Below, piece after piece: positions 7,177 to 9,274 of a DNA stretch of 9,274 nt (within the stretch, counting starts at the first letter, position 1; every line of letters begins with the position of its first letter). The stretch is from an uncultured Clostridia bacterium (GTDB lineage: Bacteria; Bacillota_A; Clostridia; TANB77; CAG-508), in NCBI GenBank assembly GCA_944393165.1, contig CALXZF010000074.1:1-9274 (forward strand). Direction: 5' to 3'. Below the pieces are notes generated by a model. That model was not told the DNA's origin. It ran no database searches and saw nothing but the letters and a program-made list of their open reading frames with translations. A program made the position numbers and the translations under genes.

Positions 7177-7306
7177 TTATTTCTTTATTCTACTAAACAA
7201 ATAATCAGCAAAAGCCATTTTTGTTTATGGCATTTAAGTTTTCTCTGTAATTATAAATTATTATTATAGACATTTTTAAATTATAATAAATTCATTTTTC
7301 TATAAT

Positions 7307-7349
7307 AAAAAAAAACAAAAAAGTAGTCTATAATATTATAAACTACTTT
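7307..7349 (-). terminator. Intrinsic terminator upstream of the RNase J gene
   Basis: On the minus strand AAAGTAGT pairs with ACTACTTT (7342-7349 with 7320-7327). The helix continues inward through a G-U pair and several A-U pairs to a tight loop. It is followed by TTT, one G and nine T. This is a textbook intrinsic terminator placed about 190 bases before the RNase J start codon and about 250 bases after the ROK stop codon. Confidence 0.85.
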
Positions 7350-7557
7350 CCGATTTTAAAACTATATCTACTATTATTTTTTAATTTTTCAAGCACAAAT
7401 TATATAACATGCTTAATATATTTTCCGCACCATAAGCATATTTCTATATTACTATTTTTTATTTTATAATCCGTTCAATAATTTACAATATTATATTTTA
7501 TTTCTCTTTAACTAAACTATATATAAATCTCTTCTTTACCTATTTTGGTAACAACTG
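7307..7557 (-). ncRNA. Candidate small RNA or attenuated leader of RNase J, up to about 250 nt
   Basis: The unit is bounded by a perfect sigma-A promoter (7564-7592) and the intrinsic terminator at 7307-7349. The transcript would begin near 7557. It is very AU-rich with short GC-richer islands. TTACC/GGTAA can form a small 5' hairpin, and ATGCTTA (7439-7433) pairs with TAAGCAT (7415-7409) around a 17-base loop containing TGGTGCGG. Two ATG-led frames in it have only eight or nine codons and no ribosome binding site, so it looks noncoding. I see no resemblance to 6S, tmRNA, SRP or RNase P RNA. The alternatives are a free small RNA, or a leader whose terminator tunes RNase J expression. Confidence 0.45.
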
Positions 7558-7563
7558 TAAATT

Positions 7564-7592
7564 ATTATACTATGTTTTATGATTTTTGTCAA
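7564..7592 (-). promoter_or_regulatory. Perfect consensus sigma-A promoter
   Basis: On the minus strand TTGACA (7587-7592), exactly 17 bases, then TATAAT (7564-7569). Both boxes match the consensus completely. The -35 box begins four bases after the stop codon of the ROK gene, and the nearest downstream gene is RNase J, whose start is about 435 bases away and behind a terminator. Confidence 0.88.
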
Positions 7593-7595
7593 ATA

Positions 7596-8550
7596 TTATG
7601 TTATGGTCGCACCTAATATTCCTGCATCATTATATAATTCTCCTAGAACTAATTTAGGTAGTGATTCTTTATTAAACACATATTTTCTTCTTTCCATTTC
7701 ATACGAAAGTTTATTAGAAAATACATCTTTAAAATAAACAAAACTGCCTCCTAAACAAATTGCTTCTGGTTCAAATATATCTATAATATTTGATAACCCT
7801 ATTATCAAATTATCTATAAATTCATTTACAAGGTTGTGCATGTCTTTATCATTAATGTTTTGTATTATTTTTTCTGGCAATAGTGCAGGCGATACATTCT
7901 CTAATCCCAATATTTTCTTTGCATTTTCTTTAAATTTCTTCATTGAGCAATAAGTTTCAAAACATCCTTTTTTTCCGCAATTGCATTGCTCTCCATTCCT
8001 ATCTATTACCATATGCCCAAGCTCAAAGCCAATATGTTTATTCGCTTGTAATAGATTGCCATTTAAAAATACCGCAGAGCCAATTCCTGTACCTAGGCAT
8101 AAGAATACAGCATCTTTATAATCTTTAAGTGCACCATATTTTAATTCTGCAAGACCTGCTGCTTTCGCATCGTTTTTAATTTGAATTGGAATATTGTATT
8201 TTTCATAAATTCTTTTAAAGCTCAAGTTATTAATACCCAAATTTACCAAATTCTTTACACACAAATCATTATTATCTGGATTGCCTGGTGTTGCAATACC
8301 AATTAAATCAATTTTATTTGACTCTTTAAAATGCTCTATCTTACTCTCTATAAAATCAAAAATACTATCTTCTAATCCTTTACTAGTTCCTTCAGCCACT
8401 TGCATGCTGCTCTCATTATTATTCGTCAGTATTTTTCCTTCATTTATATCTGCTTCAATCTTTTGAACTATCTTCCCACTTCTTTCGTTAACTAATCCAA
8501 TTCCAACATGGCTTCCGCCCTAAATCAATTCCAATTTTCATTAAACTCAT
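7596..8550 (-). pseudogene. ROK-family sugar kinase (glucokinase-like), interrupted by a one-base frameshift
   Basis: A ROK-family protein, expected to phosphorylate glucose or a related sugar with ATP. From ATG 8550 (MSLMKIGIDLG) the frame breaks after 11 codons. Removing one G of the GGG run at 8518-8520 restores DLGGSHVGIGLV, the phosphate-1 motif, and gives a full 317-residue protein. The rest is intact: catalytic Asp in KNDAKAA (D127), LGTGIGSA (152-159), GFELGH (174-179), the ROK zinc site CNCGKKGC (189-196), and LGGSF near the end. Without repair, only the 269-residue C-terminal part from an ATG at 8405 could be made, and it lacks the ATP phosphate loop. AGAGAGGAG precedes the first ATG. 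The break may be a sequencing error in a homopolymer or a real inactivating mutation; no other damage is visible. Confidence 0.85.
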
Positions 8551-8603
8551 GCTCTCCTCTCTAAAATTTGCGTTTTTGGACACTACTCACTTTTAAATTT
8601 TAA

Positions 8604-8704
8604 ACAAGATAATTTTTTATAAAAAAGACGAGAATATGGAATGGAATGTGAAAATCAGCTTGACCGGCATATTCGAGTTATTTTTTATAAAAAATTCATC
8701 TTGT
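8604..8704. repeat. Imperfect inverted repeat with 35-37 base arms upstream of the ROK gene
   Basis: The left arm (8604-8638) starts ACAAGAT-AATTTTTTATAAAAAA, written here with a gap, and ends AATATG. The right arm (8668-8704) is its near-exact reverse complement, with one extra base and a short mismatch patch beside CGAG. The loop (8639-8667) is 29 bases. The core TTTTTTATAAAAAA is itself palindromic and so occurs in both arms in the same orientation. It could be a terminator, a leader structure of the ROK transcript or a small mobile repeat; nothing visible decides among these. Confidence 0.75.
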
Positions 8705-8749
8705 GTAGATTTATAACTAAATTAAGATTAATTAATGCTAATACGAATA

Positions 8750-8903
8750 GGCAAAGCACTGTATATTTTATATTTTCTGTTTGAGTGCTGAAGGTGGGGA
8801 CCGACAAGTTTACAAACTGTTATGCGAAAAGAATTTGAGCATATACAGTTTGTACGATGTTGGGGGCCGAAAACAAACAATATAAAATATACAGTGCTTT
8901 GCC
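8750..8903. repeat. 154-base nested palindrome with perfect 25-base terminal arms
   Basis: The 25-base arms at 8750-8774 and 8879-8903 are exact reverse complements, beginning GGCAAAGCACTGTATA. The pairing continues inward with TGTTT/AAACA after mismatches. A second, inner stem pairs TACAAACTGT (8811-8820) with ACAGTTTGTA (8845-8854), plus TATGC/GCATA past a one-base bulge, around a 13-base loop. Between outer and inner stems lie two unpaired GC-rich tracts with a similar motif in the same orientation: GGTGGGGACCGACAAG on the left and GTTGGGGGCCGAAAAC on the right. No clear target-site duplication flanks it, and no transposase is nearby. It may be a MITE-like element or a structured RNA. Confidence 0.8.
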
Positions 8904-8941
8904 CCAAAAACAATAGCAAATTGTAATAATATAATTAATAT

Positions 8942-8974
8942 AATCAGAATTAAAAACAAATTTTAATCCTGATT
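8942..8974 (-). terminator. Hairpin after the GspF/PilC-like gene, probable terminator
   Basis: A 14-bp stem (8942-8955 with 8961-8974) with a single mismatch and a five-base loop begins 24 bases after the stop codon at 8998-9000. The stem is mostly A-T, and the sequence following on the minus strand is AT-rich without a clean T run, so its efficiency is uncertain. Confidence 0.55.
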
Positions 8975-8997
8975 ACATTACAATTACTTTATTACTC

Positions 8998-9274
8998 TTA
9001 TGCTGGTAAATCGACAGCGTCGAATAACCAAGTACCCATATAAAGTTGTATGCATGGAACTATAATTACAATAACTAGGAATATCAAGAATACACCTACT
9101 ATTGAATACACAATCTGTGGTAATACTGACATTAATCTTTGTATTAGATTGTCAATATCGATTTCCATATACTCTACAAGTTTTCTTATCATTTCCGTTA
9201 AGTCGGTCTGCATACCTATTTTTAACATTTCAGTTTGCATTGATGAACATAAACCAGAGTTTTCAAATGGCTCT
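8998..9274 (-). CDS. Partial CDS, C-terminal 91 residues of a type II secretion/type IV pilus platform protein (GspF/PilC family)
   Basis: GspF/PilC proteins are inner-membrane platforms that work with an assembly ATPase to extrude pilus or pseudopilus fibres. The frame is open to the window edge and does not begin at the ATG at 9240. The visible part reads EPFENSGLCSSMQTEMLKIG, then TDLTEMIRKLVEYMEIDIDN, matching the helical cytoplasmic repeat of the T2SF domain, where a GExxGxLxxML pattern is usual. LMSVLPQIVYSIVGVF and on is the last membrane helix (about 32 residues), with the family-typical proline before it and VPCIQLY after it. The order of features and the short tail FDAVDLPA fit the C-terminus of the family. 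Any other pilus or secretion genes would lie beyond the window. Confidence 0.85.
   Translation of the reverse strand, partial: EPFENSGLCSSMQTEMLKIGMQTDLTEMIRKLVEYMEIDIDNLIQRLMSVLPQIVYSIVGVFLIFLVIVIIVPCIQLYMGTWLFDAVDLPA

Larger units (their letters stand above)
8551..8997. other. 447-base gene-free region between GspF/PilC-like gene and ROK gene
   Basis: No credible gene is present on either strand. The only longer frame (8919-8728 minus) runs through both arms of the palindrome and is a shadow. The region is occupied by three separate hairpin structures, at 8942-8974, 8750-8903 and 8604-8704, plus the ribosome binding site of the ROK gene near 8553-8561. I could not identify a convincing ROK promoter. 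Confidence 0.7.

Noticed and set aside
7211..7233. Small hairpin GCCAT/ATGGC upstream of RNase J
   Set aside because: Only five clean base pairs and no U tract right after it; too weak to call a terminator.
8511..8525. Programmed frameshift in the ROK gene
   Set aside because: There is no slippery heptamer, stop-codon context or downstream structure typical of recoding; a homopolymer indel explains it better.
8728..8919. 63-codon minus-strand frame
   Set aside because: It is made of both arms and the loop of the 154-base palindrome, has no ribosome binding site, and its peptide has no recognisable pattern.
1..9274. CRISPR array, complete insertion sequence, prophage or toxin-antitoxin pair
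   Set aside because: No spaced direct repeats, transposase, integrase or phage genes were seen, and the RHH protein has no toxin beside it.

Overview
The window looks like a chromosomal segment of an AT-rich Gram-positive bacterium of the Clostridia type (Bacillota), possibly an uncultured gut lineage. The evidence is the strong Shine-Dalgarno sequences, an RNase J, a DUF951 protein next to the GTPase EngB/YsxC, a consensus sigma-A promoter and U-tailed terminators. No species can be named from sequence alone.

Layout. Bases 1-106 hold the start of a minus-strand gene cut by the window edge. A small ribbon-helix-helix protein (397-597, minus) follows, with its own terminator. serS, the seryl-tRNA synthetase gene (954-2240), is the only plus-strand gene. 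It converges on a minus-strand block and shares a bidirectional terminator with it (2307-2347). In transcription order that block is RNase J (7121-5238), glutamyl-tRNA synthetase (5186-3534), DUF951 (3510-3334), EngB (3337-2756) and a 109-residue helical orphan (2693-2364). It is tightly packed, and the DUF951 stop overlaps the EngB start, so it is probably one operon for RNA turnover, tRNA charging and ribosome assembly.

Upstream of RNase J is a 474-base gene-free stretch. It starts with a perfect TTGACA-17-TATAAT promoter right after the stop of a ROK-family sugar kinase gene, and an intrinsic terminator lies about 210-250 bases downstream. Together they define a candidate small RNA or an attenuated leader. 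The ROK gene (8550-7596) is complete except for one extra base in its N-terminal phosphate-binding motif. Beyond it, 447 bases without a gene hold three hairpin structures, including a 154-base nested palindrome with perfect 25-base arms. The window ends in the C-terminus of a type II secretion/type IV pilus inner-membrane platform protein (GspF/PilC).

Most of the window is housekeeping. The best candidates for something undescribed are the promoter-terminator RNA unit at 7307-7592 and the nested palindrome at 8750-8903. No complete new multi-gene system is visible.
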